Below the pieces are notes generated by a model. It did not search any database, was not told the origin of the DNA, and was given only the letters and a program-made list of their open reading frames with translations. Positions 38,804 through 51,329 of a stretch of DNA of 64,000 nucleotides are shown piece after piece. The stretch is from Anniella stebbinsi (Eukaryota; Chordata; Lepidosauria; Squamata; Anniellidae), in the NCBI GenBank assembly GCA_029215795.1, contig JARDYH010000001.1:404587154-404651153 (forward strand). Reading direction: 5' to 3'. Made by a program: the position numbers and the translations under genes. Within the stretch, counting starts at the first letter, position 1. Each line of letters opens with the position of its first letter.

Positions 38804-39960
38804 AGGTCAGTTTCCGCTTGTTTCTCCCAGCGGAGGGTTTGGGGAGAGCAAATTGAGTCAGGGGCATACGCCGCTCACCCTCGCTGGCCCAGCGGCCCCT
38901 GCACTTGGTCCGCCTTTGCCATTTCAGCCTAGCCCGGAGGCTGCCGGTACCTTTGGCCTGGTGCACAGGGCGAGGCGCCTGAGGCAGTGCCGCCAGTGGC
39001 CGTGCCAGCCTGGACGTCGTTGCCACTGGGTGGCTCAGGGCTCGCTGCCTTTGAGGCCCAGACGCTCCAGCCAACGCCAAGGCCTCCCGGCCTCATGCAA
39101 GGGGCAGGCCCAGGAGGGGAGCGCCTGCGACGGCGCCAGCGTCAGTGTGGTCTGGTCCACAAAGGCGCCGAGGAGGCACCCTCAGTGTGGTTCAGGCAGC
39201 CCATCCCCTGAGCCCAGGCCCGAGGGGATGTTAGGAGCAAGGGGAGGCATCCGGGCCGAGCGCTGGAAGACCCCATGACGACGATGGCCCTAAGGAGGTG
39301 CCATTGGCCATAGTCACGCGGCGAAGGCAATGGCGAGGGCTGCTTTGCCGCCAGCCATCCGCAACGGCCAATTTAACAAGGGGATGAATATGCGGGGCAC
39401 GTGGGGCACGATGGTGGCGGCTGTGCAGAGATTGGCCTCTCTGGGGGAGGACTGACGTTCGCCGCCACCACTGCGGAATCCTCTCCAATTAGCCATCTGC
39501 TGCCACATGTCCTTTGCATGCGCCGCTGATGAGTTTCGCTGATCGCTGCTGCGTCCCAGAGCTGGGCGAGGAGGGACAATAGAACTCCCAAGCCGACAAG
39601 ACGGGGCCTTGCGGCAGCCTTGCCACTGACAAGAGCCCTGGATGCTGGTTGAAGGACACCATTGCTCTGTGAGGAGGCGGCAGCTCGCTCGGAGCAAACG
39701 GGACCGAAGGAGGTCCGTCGCCAGGAATCTGGCCCCTTTTGGGCTGGCTGGCTGGCTTGCTCCGGTGGCCCTGGCTCAGCTTGCATTCATGAGCCAAGCT
39801 GCTGTTTTTTCCTTGAAATGGGGAACTTTTCCTATTTTTAAAAATTTGCATAACTAGAAATTTGCGGAAATTGCAAGAACAATTTACGTAATTTGCACAC
39901 ATTACATCCACCGTTTTTAAAATAGCTGGAAATCATGAACTGGCCTGGCTCAATGCAGAT

Positions 39961-40007
39961 GGAGGAGGAGGAGGAGGAGGAGGAGGAGGAGGAGGAGGAG
40001 GAGGAGG
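39961..40007. repeat. (GGA)n microsatellite
   Basis: About 15 uninterrupted GGA units in intron 8. Confidence 0.95.
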
Positions 40008-40947
40008 TGGAGGAATGGTGGCGATCTCATTTGGGTTGTTATTATTATTAACAATAATATTCCTATGTTTTTGTAGTTTGTTTTTAATTTATTGCACTGA
40101 TGTATAGCTTTTCTGCCAAAGTGCTTGAGGCTGGATATCCATGTAATCAATACATCAGAAATCTTTTAATAAACGATAACAAAACATGGGGATTTTATTA
40201 TGCAGATGTACAGAGCAATCCTAAACCCTTGGACAGCTGTCCAGAGAAGGGCTGAGACTGGAGCTGCTGTAGTTAATGTCCTCCCCCCTCCCATCCCCAC
40301 CCCATTGCATCAGCGATGGGAATTTCTGTATCTACCACCAGGACTTTGGAAGCAGCTAATGACCAGCCCCTCCACTGTCAGGGTTGCTCTCTTTCAACCT
40401 GAGCCTCATTATCTCTCCATTTCCCGTGATGCAGATAAATGGGATGGGTGCTGATGGTGGAGATGTTGGAGAAGTCCATTGGGCGGAGTTCAATGGGTTT
40501 TCTTAGGTTCGGCCCCCAGGACTTCATTTCAGTTCCTGCTGTGGCACCTGACTTGGTCTGCAGCAAGTCAGGCCAGTTTGCAGGTTTTTCTGGGCGTTTT
40601 GTGCATTTTTTCAGGGATGGCAAATCAGTGTATTCTACTACAGCTGCTGAAGAAATAATTGAAGTGCATTTTGCCCTTCCCGTTGGACTAAGCGGATCTG
40701 AAAGAATGAGAAAAAGAATCACCCTTGGTAATTGCTTGGATGAAAAACTCCTGCTCCTAAGGCTGGTTCCAGCTGTTGTGATGGATGAAGCTGTTGGCTG
40801 TGTTTGGATAATACGCTGTGTGGATATGGAAGCTCCGTTTTAGATACCATGGTTAATCTAACGACATCTAGCCCCGTCCTCTGTATGTCATTTTAGAAAG
40901 TGACCCATGTTGAGGGCCATCCTCACGTTCTGTTTCTAATCATACAG

Positions 40948-41091
40948 AGGCCAGATGTGTTTCTGACTTCATCCACCACAAAATCCCTTCCCTGCTTGGA
41001 TTCAAATCTCGTGGAACAGCTTGGGACCATCAAAGAGCCATGGACAAGGTCATCTTCAATAGCTGAACAGAAGTCCGTGCCCCAGAATATG
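40948..41091 (+). CDS. CCDC33: CCDC33-like exon 9: linker after the C2 domains
   Basis: A 144-base phase 0/0 exon (48 codons) with acceptor taatcatacag and donor gtgagt. It reads RPDVFLTSSTTKSLPCLDSN, LVEQLGTIKEPWTRSSSIAE, QKSVPQNM. Polar and serine/threonine-rich, probably a disordered linker. The short LVEQLGTIKEPWTRS segment resembles a stretch I recall after the C2 region of mammalian CCDC33. It follows an 11-kb intron. Confidence 0.85.
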
Positions 41092-41682
41092 GTGAGTAGC
41101 TCCTCTGCCTTTTCTTGTCTTACATGCTCCCAGCTCCCACAGGTAGCAAGAAGTCCCAGTGTCCGTGCTACACAGTTTTCACACGCGTGAGAGGCTACTG
41201 GGAATGTATAGCTCCTTTGCAAGCTCTGATTATTTACGAATAGGCATTGGGAAGGATGCTGACTCCTACATCAAGCTGTGCAAGTGCTAGTCCTGCATCA
41301 AATTTCCAATGTATGAGCACGGTAGGTGTGCCCTGAAGGCAGAGCATCCTTGGGGAATAATGCACACCTCAACCAGATGCTTGGACAGAACCGGACCTGT
41401 TTTTAGAAGCCCACATCTCAGCAGGGCCTCAGCATTAGAGGGCAGTCATGGATCAGCATCATCCGTCATGTGCAGAGGCCAACGCACCCGCCAGGGGCGC
41501 GGCGCGTCGCTGATCCCCAGAGCCTTCTGGTGCTAGTCCAGCTCCTCCTCGCTGCCTGCTCACCTGCCCTGTCCAAGGAGGCAAGCCATAGGGAGAGGGA
41601 GGAGCGGTGGCGGTGGCGGCCTCTGCTGGCTGCTGCTCTCCTTCTGGATGGCTGTGTGGATTGGCTAGTCCCCACTTGGCCA

Positions 41683-41840
41683 TGAAGCTCATAGGGTGAC
41701 TTTGAGCCAGTCACTGGCTCTCAGCCTGGCCTACCTCACAGAGTTCTTGTGAAGATGAAATGGGGAGGGGGGACAGCTATGTAAGCCACCTTGAGTTCCT
41801 TGCAAGGTGGGATATAAATTTAATAATAATAACAACTCTC
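41683..41840 (+). mobile_element. SINE/LINE-type tail with ATA run
   Basis: Reads catgaagctcatagggtgac, gccagtcactggctctcagc, ctacctcacagagttcttgt, then taagccaccttgagttcctt and gtgggatataaat with an ataataata end. I know this order as a frequent reptilian 3' module. A shorter piece lies at 61855-61905. Confidence 0.65.
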
Positions 41841-42144
41841 AGCGCTCTTAATCCAGATCTCTCAGATGAGGGCAAGGAAAAATTCTCCCCCTCGCCCCCA
41901 CCCCAATCTCAAGATTTCCTGCTGATGGTTGCAATTTTTACTGCGGTGTTTTGTTGCTAAATTTGCAAATTAATCCCAGGTGGATTAATCTCTGCATCTC
42001 AGCCTGTAATCTGATCTATGTCCTGGCTGCCTGCTCATCTTTTTACATAGCTTAATGCCCCTAAGCAAGACAAACATCTATCCAGCCAGTCTTTTGTATC
42101 CAAGCTGGACATGAGTTGAATGAGACCCAGTGTTACTCAAATGG

Positions 42145-42464
42145 TAGGGTGGCCAGACAAAATCCAGGTCAGGGCTCATGTAACTTTAACAATTGTAGAG
42201 AAAAGGGAATCTCAGCCAGTGTCATTTGTATGCAATTAGTCCCTGGTGAAATTCCCTCTTCATCACAACAGTTAAAGTTGCAGGGGCCCTGCCTTCTTTT
42301 GTATCTGGTCACTCTAGTATAGTGCCTGCAACTTTAACTGTTGTGATGAAGAGGGAATTTCACCAGGAACTAATTGCATACAAATGACACTGGCTGAAAT
42401 TCCCTTTTCTCTACAACTGTTAAAGTTACATGAGCCCTGACCTGGATTTTATCTGGTCAGCCTA
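42145..42464. mobile_element. hAT-like MITE with ~150-bp inverted arms and 8-bp TSD
   Basis: A 320-bp element that is almost entirely two inverted arms. It begins tagggtggccagacaaaatc and ends gattttatctggtcagccta, and both arms hold 'ccaggtcagggctcatgtaa', 'gggaat', 'gtcatttgtatgcaatta' and 'aactttaac' in mirrored order. It is flanked on both sides by the same eight bases, tcaaatgg (42137-42144 and 42465-42472). An 8-bp duplication with TAGGG-type ends points to hAT transposase. No ORF for a transposase is present, so it is non-autonomous. Confidence 0.92.
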
Positions 42465-43677
42465 TCAAATGGTATAATTCAGGAGCAGGCGATGGCGCCC
42501 AAACTCATGGCCCACAAACAAGCAAATGATATTTGGAGAACTGGGGGTTTCAGCACAGCTTCACTGCTTACTAAAGGCCTCTGTTTTGGAGAGGGACATT
42601 CTAGCTTCAGCTTAGAACGGAGTGGGCACGTAAAATCAGGGAGGGTTCCAGATGACACCCACCCCCCTTTCTGGGCTGGATGGGGCCAAGGGGATGGGAC
42701 CCGTGATGTCAGGGAGCTGCTCAGCCCGGCTTCGCTCATCAGTCGCTTTCTCCACGAGGGGCAACTTCAGCAGGCGCGTCGTGGGTCTCGGTTCTTAGCC
42801 GAAACGGATGCTTCAGCGTTGTCGAGAGAAAACGTGCAAGTAGCGAGTATGCCTTCGCCAAACTCATCACAACTGACTCAGGGCTTCAATAAAAGAAAGA
42901 CCGTGTGAGCTTGGAAGGGGCCGTTTGCTTTGTCGTTGCTGGGTTTATTTTCTCAAGAGGACAGAGCAGAATATAGACAGTTTCATTACTCGGTCCTGAA
43001 TGTGTGTGTGTGTGTTACTGCAGTTCCTAAAACTTTTAGGTGCAGAATTTTTGTGCGTGAACATTTTTGATGCAGAAAAGAAGTGACAAGCGCTTTTTTG
43101 TCCAACAAGCAATGGTGCGAAAGAAGAGGAGGAGGAGCAGCGGGTGACAATGGCAGGGAGAAGGTGGGCTCCAGGAGGGCGGGAGGGAGGGGCCCGTGGA
43201 GGGTATTTGTTCCGGAAGTCCTCCAGGACCTGACAGGAAACATGGGCGGCGTGTGTGCTGTAGGAGCCAATGGAAAAGGACACATCTGAACACAGGAAAT
43301 GAAACAAGCTGAGCGCCAAGGTGGTGGCGCTCAGGAAATCTTGGCGATTGCAAAAGCCACATGTTCGCCCATCCCTCTGGCTCACTCCCATGCCAGCCTC
43401 ACGAGCAAACAGGGCCCTCTTTCGGACTGCTTCAGTCGCCCAGGTCCTTGCCCACCTCTCTCATGATTGCCCAGCCGTGCCACTGACTGAGCTGTAAGAA
43501 AACTGCAGTTTGCCAAATAGGCAAAATCATCACCATCATCACATTTGATTCCCCCTCAAACAGGGATGTATGACAATTCTGTTCTCATAGCTGGGACTGA
43601 TGGGTTTTCTTTGGCCTGCCTGTCTGTCACTTAGCACTCTCATTGGGTAGATGTTACCTGCAGCAGCAAGCCCTGAG

Positions 43678-44042
43678 GGTGCCTCTACAAGAGAGGTTTA
43701 ATGCTCTTTGAAGGCTCATTATAAATTTTACCTCTACAAGAACGGAGCGCAAAACGGGCGTTGAGGCGCGTTATCTCTCCGATAATGCGCATTTTCGAAT
43801 GCGCGTTAAATCGCAAGTTTTATTTTGCTCCGGCCGTTAAAGCGCATTTTCCCCGTGTGAACAAGCGATTATGCGCATTAACTTCTTGTAAAGCACTTTT
43901 TGGACATCTATTAATGCGCTTCGCCGCCTCTCGCCGCCTCTCGCCGCCTCCCGTGCAGAGGGATTAGGAGTAAATGCGCGTCTGCGATAATGCGCATAAT
44001 CGCCGAACCGGGCGCAAAAGCGCATCCTTGTAGAGCGGGCCT
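43678..44042 (+). mobile_element. CpG-rich hAT-like non-autonomous element, copy 2
   Basis: Second copy of the element at 5717-6077, in the opposite orientation. The ends gcctctacaag and cttgtagagcgggc are inverted. It carries one extra 'tctcgccgcc' unit in an internal short tandem repeat (about 43920-43952) where copy 1 has two units. It lies in intron 9. Confidence 0.8.
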
Positions 44043-45136
44043 GAGTTGCTCAGGCTGGGTTGTGAATAATTTAAGGTCTGTGTTTAAAGATTCAGTGGCG
44101 TTTGAGCTATTTATCCCTCCACCCTCAGGTCTCAAGGTAGCATACTGTATTTATTTCCCGGCTGGCTGGCTGGCCGGCCCACTTTCTCTCCATCTCTCTG
44201 CCCGAAGCTCAGCCTTCTTCTGCCTCTGCCTCCTTTGTCCTGTGCCTTCCCACCCCATCATTCCTGCTGGAACGGAATGGAGGCCGAGATCTGGAGCTAG
44301 CAGCCAAACCTTTTCTCTGTTGTCATCATTGTCCCCTTCCTTGTTTTCACTGAAAACCGCAAGCATCGTGATAGAATACATTCCGTTAATTCGCATTTCC
44401 CAAATCAAGATGGGAAACGGAACACAATTATCATCCAGTTTTTTCACTTCCTAGAATTTTGCAATGAAATTCTCCCATCAAAAGAAATGTGTGTAAAATG
44501 TGTAGATTCAGGAAAACAGCATACAAAAAGGCATATATTAGGGGGAACTATGTCCAAAAATGAGTATCAATTTTTGCGCATACATTTAATGTGCACAAAG
44601 ATGTCTACAAACTGCCACGTGGACTTAAAAAAAAAGTTTGCAAATTGATGCAAAAATGGGATGAAACATGTGGTTGATCATCCAGATATTCTAGAAAGTG
44701 AAACTGACGGCTTTATCCACGTTGAGTCACTGCGTTTGGAGAAGTACAAAATATGGTTGGTGGCTATGTCCCAATCTGGATATTAGCCTGAGGGATGCAG
44801 AGCCAATCATTTTGCATAGGAATTTACAAAGACCAAATCCCATAAACATCATGAATACCATGGATGCATAGGAAAAAACCTTCCCTGGGGCTTCCCCTTA
44901 GTTGTGAAACTCCCTTGTCTTGGAGATCTCCAAAGCCCAAGTTTGGACAAATTTCAGAAGAATAAAATAGCATATATATTATCCCTGGGTTGGATGTTGG
45001 TTGCTGGGTCTCATCTGGTTGGGATTTGGTTGTAAAACACTGCAATATTTGTCACATTTTAATCTGCGCTTGAAAAAAATATTTATTCCACATGCAGCCT
45101 TGTTTTTAAATATGTGTAAAAAGTAAATCAATCCCA

Positions 45137-45610
45137 GCATGTTGTAGTTAACGAAATTTTATTTGCGGCCAAAAGGCCAATAAAAAGAGATACAATTTAT
45201 ACAGAGCAATAGGAGCAATAGGATCTGCACTGTTTACATATCAGCATTACAAAGTACAATTACCTATAGACTTAATTGATTTCTACAGCTGATTACATTG
45301 TGCAAAAATTTGGCAACCTGGATGGTAATTTGCTGGTCTTTGGACTGTAACAGAAAGCTCACCATAACACGGTGGCTTTTCTCCCCGTGATCTCTGATAA
45401 TTGGATAAATCAGGTCGATCCTAGTAATTCTTTAGAATCTGCATTCCAATAGCATGTGTTCGACTGACTCTACCTTGGCATCATCACACGGACATAATCT
45501 GGCATCAACTGGGATTTTCTTATATCTTCCAGTCATTAGATTGGATGGAAGAGCGTTGAGTCTTGCCAAGAAGAAAGCTCTCCTATATTTAGGCACAGTT
45601 TACTAAGCCC
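45137..45610 (-). mobile_element. LINE fragment with Cys-rich C-terminal domain, minus strand
   Basis: The minus strand from about 45600 encodes RRAFFLARLNALPSNLMTGR, YKKIPVDARLCPCDDAKVES, VEHMLLEC. A C-P-C-x(n)-E-S-V-E-H-x(4)-E-C motif near the end of the reverse-transcriptase ORF is seen in several non-LTR retrotransposons; the clade is not settled. It is broken by frameshift or stop after this point and has a long 3' part reaching 45137. Confidence 0.65.
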
Positions 45611-46217
45611 TAGGAGGCTGGAGAAAAGAGGCGTGGCCAAGGGAAGGGGGTGTGGCCTTCCAGCAACCCCAGAGGGGCAGATTCGGGCCCAGGCCAGATG
45701 CTCTGTGCCCCTGCTGCAAGTCATGTTTAACATGTGGGGTTTTCTGTTTGTTTAAAGAAGCTGCTGGGCATGGAGGGGGCAATCATTTTATTTTTGCATT
45801 TCTATGCTGCCCAATAGCTGAAGCTGATATGTGAAATGTGTTGCTGCCTTTAACATGATGTTGGCTGTCAATGCCTGGCTAGGATTGGAGCAACATGTAG
45901 TACGCCAGGCGCATCTGTGTAAGGCATTGCTGTGTCAGCTTTTACAGGATTGTCTCATAGATCTGCTGGCAACTTCCTGCATGTTCAGATTCGGAGGTCT
46001 ACGGGGCAGGGCCCTGCAGGCCTGCTGATGGCCTGGTTCACCACAGGCACCAGCCCTCCGTCAGGCTGAAGGCCGTCCAGAGAGCAGCGGCACAGCAAGC
46101 GGGCCTTGAGCTTTGGGGTCATTCCGGGGTTTGCGAGGGGACCGGTTTGCCATTGTCCCAGCGCCATCTAGTGGAAGATCGAGGTGAAGGAGGAAAGGCA
46201 CCATTGGAAACAGAGGG

Positions 46218-46397
46218 ACGCAGGATGCTGCCTTGCGATGAGTCAGAGCATTTAGCGGTGTCCACACTGATAGGCAGCAATGGCTGTCCAGTGTTTCAGG
46301 CTGGAGTTTATGCTGTGCCACCTGGAGAAGCCAGGGATCGAACCCAGAACCTTCTGCCTGTGAAGCGGGGCTGCACCATTGAGCTACAGCCCCTCCC
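46218..46397 (-). mobile_element. tRNA-derived SINE, minus strand
   Basis: On the minus strand: ggggctgtagctcaatggtg as A-box region and gggttcgatccctggcttct as B-box region, followed by a body resembling the element at 8021-8195. Confidence 0.78.
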
Positions 46398-48696
46398 TAT
46401 AGGTCAGGCCTATAGGTTGAGCTAATAGCACCCCCCCTCCTGCGTGCACTGTAAATGGCCTACCTGGATAAGTCAGCAGACAGTTGTGAAAGTTTAACAC
46501 GGCTTCTTATTGGGCACACTCAGAAGGGAGAGAGGGCGTTGATGTATCCACCCCTTCAAGGAGACCAGCAGGGTTGTCTCCAGACTGCACCCATTTTTAT
46601 TGAGCATTAGGATTTGGGGGGGGGGGAACCCATCATCTTCCTGATTCAAGGTGCACGGCAGGTACCTTCATCACAGGGAGAAGGGAAGAGGAATAGGAGC
46701 CCGCATTGCCCCCTTTTCCCCACGGCGTCATTCTGAGCACTGCTCCCCTGGCGCCTGCTACTCATAGGCTGCACCTCTGCCCGGCTCTTCCTCCTGTAGA
46801 AGCCCCAACGTGACTCTGGCATCCTAGAGCCAGCGGTGTGCTGAAAGCAGGTTGGGAATGACTGGCAGACGCCCAAGTGACTGATGAGCAAGGTTTTCTG
46901 GCTAGGGATCCATGGATTTGCCAACTTTAGTTTCTCATTTTTCCATTCTTAAATTTGGTTCATCTTGGACTTTGCGAATTTTTCCAGGCTTGTGTTTGGT
47001 TCATCCCAAACTTGGAGGTGTTTTTTTAAAAAAGTTTGAATGAAAGCTAATGAGCATTTCTGTACACGTTCCTCCCAATATATGTATTTTGCATGCAGTT
47101 TTGTCTGATACACATATTCTTTTTTTCTTTTTCTTTTTTTGCAAGTAGTTCATGTGTTGCTGGTCTCTCAGCTCAGCTGATGGAGTAGCCCTGCTTCCCT
47201 TCCCTCCCTCACCTCAGCCCAAAGGAGAGGCTGCTGCCAGGTGATAGCTGATGGAAGGAGGCGTTGGTTTCTCTACAGGGGTGATGGGAACCCTTCCTCC
47301 CTTATCCAGCCTGAGTTTGGACCCATTGCTTAGGATCCTGCCTCCTGGGGCAAGAGAGAACAAATGGGCCCCCTTCTCTGTGTGACAGCCCTTAAAATAT
47401 TTGAAAATGGTGGTCATATTGCCTCTTCATTGGTTCTTCTCCACCCTAAAACTACTCAACTTTTTCAACTGCTCCTCCCAGTATCTGGTCTCATAATAAC
47501 TGCAGAGCTTGGATTACAGGGGCCCAGACAAGGCATGTGCCCCTAAATCTCTGTGACAGGCCCCCTAATTACCTTTTTCTGGAGGCTATGGGGGATGGCA
47601 TGTATTGGCTAAATTGGGAGGAGCTGGGGAAAGGTTTCTGGACATAATTAATCCCCCATAATTAAACACTGGATTAATATCTTGTGTCCTGTTATCCTCA
47701 AGCAGCTGAGGATGCGTAATAGGACCACAATAGGTGAGATGAACCCATCTTATATTTTCCTGCAAAATGCATTTTCCGTGGTTCCATCCTGTGCTTTTCT
47801 GTGTGATTGGAGAGGCTTGTTAGAGGGATATTTGCCGCCTTCCCGCTCTAATCACTCCTATTGTTGCTCCGGAAAGAAATTGGCTCCCATTCTAGGCCAG
47901 AGCAGCTGAGCAAAGGCAGCTTGATGAGCAGGATGATGGAAGCGAATGCATTTCATGGTGCTGGATTGCAGGAGCCTTGCTCTGAGTGAGGTTCTGCACA
48001 TTACAACCCCTAATCCTTTGCTCTTAGAGGCCCACCTGCTACAAGGCTGGTTATTACCAAGGTGGAATTTCCAGGCCTCTTTTTTGTTGATTGTCAATAA
48101 ACTGTGCTTTGGAGAAGAATTCCCGAGCAAGACAGTCTGAAAGAAGAATTGGAGAAAGGAGGGGAGGGAGAGGAAAGCCAGAATGCCCCAGATTTGGCAG
48201 TAGGTTTCACTAGGGCCACATCTCTGTACATACATCCAAGCTTGCCTTGGAGTTAGTTCTACTGGCCTCTGGTGACTCACCGTTGCCCTGGGATTGCAGA
48301 GCTGAGAGGGAGCACGCTCCGGCAGGGCCCTTCTGAGCCTGAGGGCCAGATGCCATTCCAGAGAAGCTCTCGGGAGGCACATTCTGGGGCTGGGCGAAGA
48401 GGTCCAGCTCACTTTGCCTGGATGTTCCCATGGTGTCCTGCAGTAATGACTTGAAGCCAGTTCTGCTAACTTAGCAGCGCATCACAAAACCTTGTTGTGT
48501 TTACCATGGAACAGTTGATTGGTGCATGATTTACTACTAATTCCATAAGCCAAACAGACCTTTTAAAGTGCTAATTAACAGCCCCAAATGAAAGAAGCTC
48601 ATTAGTAGTTGTTGTAGCTAGCTCATTAACAAGCCCCAAATTATTTTGAGCTAATTAGAATTCTAAGCCAGCAGGGTGCGCTGGCCAATCTCAAGC

Positions 48697-48699
<3 letters not shown>

Positions 48700-48742
<43 letters not shown>

Positions 48743-48801
48743 GGGGTCTGGAAGTGTCATATCCTGGCTTGTCAGACGGATGACGGGAGAGATGTCTTAA
48801 G

Positions 48802-48833
<32 letters not shown>

Positions 48834-48835
48834 TC
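48700..48835. repeat. (GA)n and (CT)n tracts 70 bases apart
   Basis: A GA tract (about 48702-48736) and a CT tract (about 48803-48835) are complementary and could pair. Confidence 0.9.
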
Positions 48836-49040
48836 ATTAATCAGAGCCCCATATTGATATTATCAGTGTCGCATGATGCACATCCTGGGGTTGTGTTACT
48901 AACTGCTCTGTGATTAAATGGAGAGACTGGTGATTTTGTGTCGGTAAATAAAACCCATGAAGAAACAAACATGAAACTATATAGTCTCAGAAAATGACTT
49001 GCAGGGTTGAGGGGAGAGAACATCATGTTGATGCCTGTAA

Positions 49041-49042
<2 letters not shown>

Positions 49043-49086
<44 letters not shown>
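49043..49086. repeat. (GT)n microsatellite
   Basis: About 22 GT units. Other GT tracts: 9118-9146, 21986-22024, 31385-31412, 53786-53824, 57202-57232. Confidence 0.95.
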
Positions 49087-49090
<4 letters not shown>

Positions 49091-51329
49091 GGGATTTCAT
49101 TCTCCTACGAGCCGTAACGGGTCCCGGGCAGTTTAAGGTGGGCTTGCAAATCCAAGCACAAATGCTAGGAACAACAACATTGTCAGCTTTATTACGTTGC
49201 GCTGAAGGGCCAGGAAAGAGAGGAGGGGGAGAGGAAAAAAGATCTTACAATGCCGCGTGCAGTGGATTCGTACAACAGATTGTGGCCTTGGAAAAAAGCA
49301 GCTCAGTATCCTGGGTAATTTCCCCTCTCCCCCCCCCCCCCCCTCCGCCCCCGACAGAGTTGGATCCAGGACAGTTTGGATTTGCAGCTACACAATGAAT
49401 CCTAGGCCAGATCTACACCAAGCAAGGTACAACAAATGTTATATGGAATGTATCCTGGACCCCAACAGTTGTCAGTACTAAAGCCATAGTGTGGGTCCTG
49501 CCCTAGACGAGATGCATGAGAAGAGCCTTGCTGAATCAACCCAAAGGCAAATCTAGTCCAGCTTTCTGTTCACACAGTGCCCAAGCAGCTGCCTGTGGGA
49601 ACGCAGAAGCAGGCTGTGTGTTCAGGTCTCTATGAACCTGGCCTGTGGATTCCGTAGACTTGTGGACAGTTTGAAATACAAACAAGTCACCATTCAACAA
49701 GAGAAGTGGAAAAGCTACAACAACCAGACCACCTCGGGGGATCGGCAGCAATCACACTTCCTGCCCAGGCAAAAGTGGCCTCCGAAGGCAGCCATGGAGG
49801 GAATGGAGTGGATATTCCACAAGATGGGCCCCATCACCGAGAAGGCCCTGTTCCTGTGCACCATCCCATTATATCTCAGCTGCCGAGAGAGAGAGAGCAA
49901 ACGGTGGAGCCAAAGGGCTAAGAAAGGCAAGATGGTACAGCGTCTGTGACATTTCTATCCGAAGTTCAAATGCTGACTGGGATCGTCTTTGAATGCTAAG
50001 GAAGTTATTTACATATAGAGAAGTTTGCAAAGTCATACGAAGAAAGCTAAGCAGAGCATTTTTGTTCTTTGAGCTATTCTTTGAAGGGTGGACTTTTATT
50101 CATGCGGCTTGTGCTTTACAGTTTACACATCTTTGTGGGTGGGTTTCTCTTTCCTTTTCTCCCCCCCCCCCCCCCCCCGGTCTTTGAGACTGATTTCTGC
50201 ACCTGCAACACCTACCTGTGAGCAGGCTCGGTCGGAGGTTGTGGGAAGCCTCTCGGTGGCTTTCAAGTCCCTCTGTGTTCTCAGCCTGCTTGAGAAGAGG
50301 GGCAGGAGAGGTGCAGAGGTGCCGCGGCATGAAAACCAGGCAGGCAGGACGGGGGGGGGGGGGGATTTGTGTCTTCACCACCCTTGATGGCTGCTCCCTC
50401 TGCCTTATCTCAGAACAACAGACTGAGCAAGGCCGGCCCACACTGGGAAGCGCTTGTCTGTTCAGAGAGTTTACCAGTGTAATCCGGCGGCTTTTATTTC
50501 CTTCCTCAATATCCTATCAGTGTTGGGCAGCTGGGAATGTGGCACGGCGGCGATGGCCATCTCCTTGGCCCCTGCAAAACCGCTGCTTTTGAACGGGGAA
50601 GAGCACAGGGAGGGAAGGAGGGATCGCGTGTCTCTATTAAGTGGGCCTCGGCCGAGATTAAATGCTTTTCGATACAATCCAATTAACTCTCAAATTGAAT
50701 AGCAATGTGAAAGGTAATATACGGCCCCCATCCTCGGCACGTATTTCTCCCTGCCTCCCTCTCCCTCATCTATTAGACAGGGTCTTCATGGCTGTGTCGA
50801 TTAAGGCAAATAGCTTGTGAGTTCACCACTGGTTTAATCAGATAAAGGATCATTAATTACTGCTGACGCCACCTGGGCGCTGGGCAGCAGGTGACACTCA
50901 GTCATTCAAAAGGAATGTGTGTGTAAAAAATGGAGGGGGGGCTAATTTGACATTCAGACCCCCTACCCCCACCCGACCCCTCAGTAATCTATCTCAGCAG
51001 CTGTTCAAGCTCACTTTCCCAAGGTCCTCTCCCTCCGGTGTTGGGAGGACACCCGGCAGGCCAGGCTCTGGCCCATGAAAGCGGTGTTCGATTGGGGGCA
51101 TTGAGGCCCTGAGCCAGGATCTGTTGTCAGCACAGGCAGGCCTCTCATGCTCAGAATGCCCACGGTGTTAGGGAAGAGGTGTAAAGGGAAATCCGTGTGT
51201 AAAGATTGGTTTGCTCAGGCTGCAGCGCAAAAGCAGTTGACTTTGGCTGAAGTTGGGGAGGTTGGTTTGAAACGGTAAAGGGCTAGATGAAGATGGAAGC
51301 GGGATCATATTTGGAGGGGAAGGTTGTTT

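Larger units (their letters stand above)
29942..40947 (+). other. Intron 8 (11.0 kb)
   Basis: Phase-0 intron with many insertions: palindromic MITE (30060-30190), SINE (30211-30356), GT tracts (31030-31048, 31385-31412), a duplicated AT-tract unit (32503-32638), a LINE 3' end (33000-33080), candidate conserved sequence (33690-33900), an ACC tract (34801-34825), a LINE fragment (34945-35130), a giant fold-back element (35180-35706), MITE pieces (36601-36720, 37263-37385, 37490-37560), a CR1-like fragment (37903-37985), a short TIR element (38661-38803), a CpG-rich block (38850-39530) and a GGA tract (39961-40007). Confidence 0.8.

Noticed and set aside
48700..48857. Large hairpin formed by GA and CT tracts with 'aaatatgggg' and 'ccccatatt'
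   Set aside because: The tracts pair, but the flanking words are in the wrong order to extend the same stem, so the inverted repeat is only partial.
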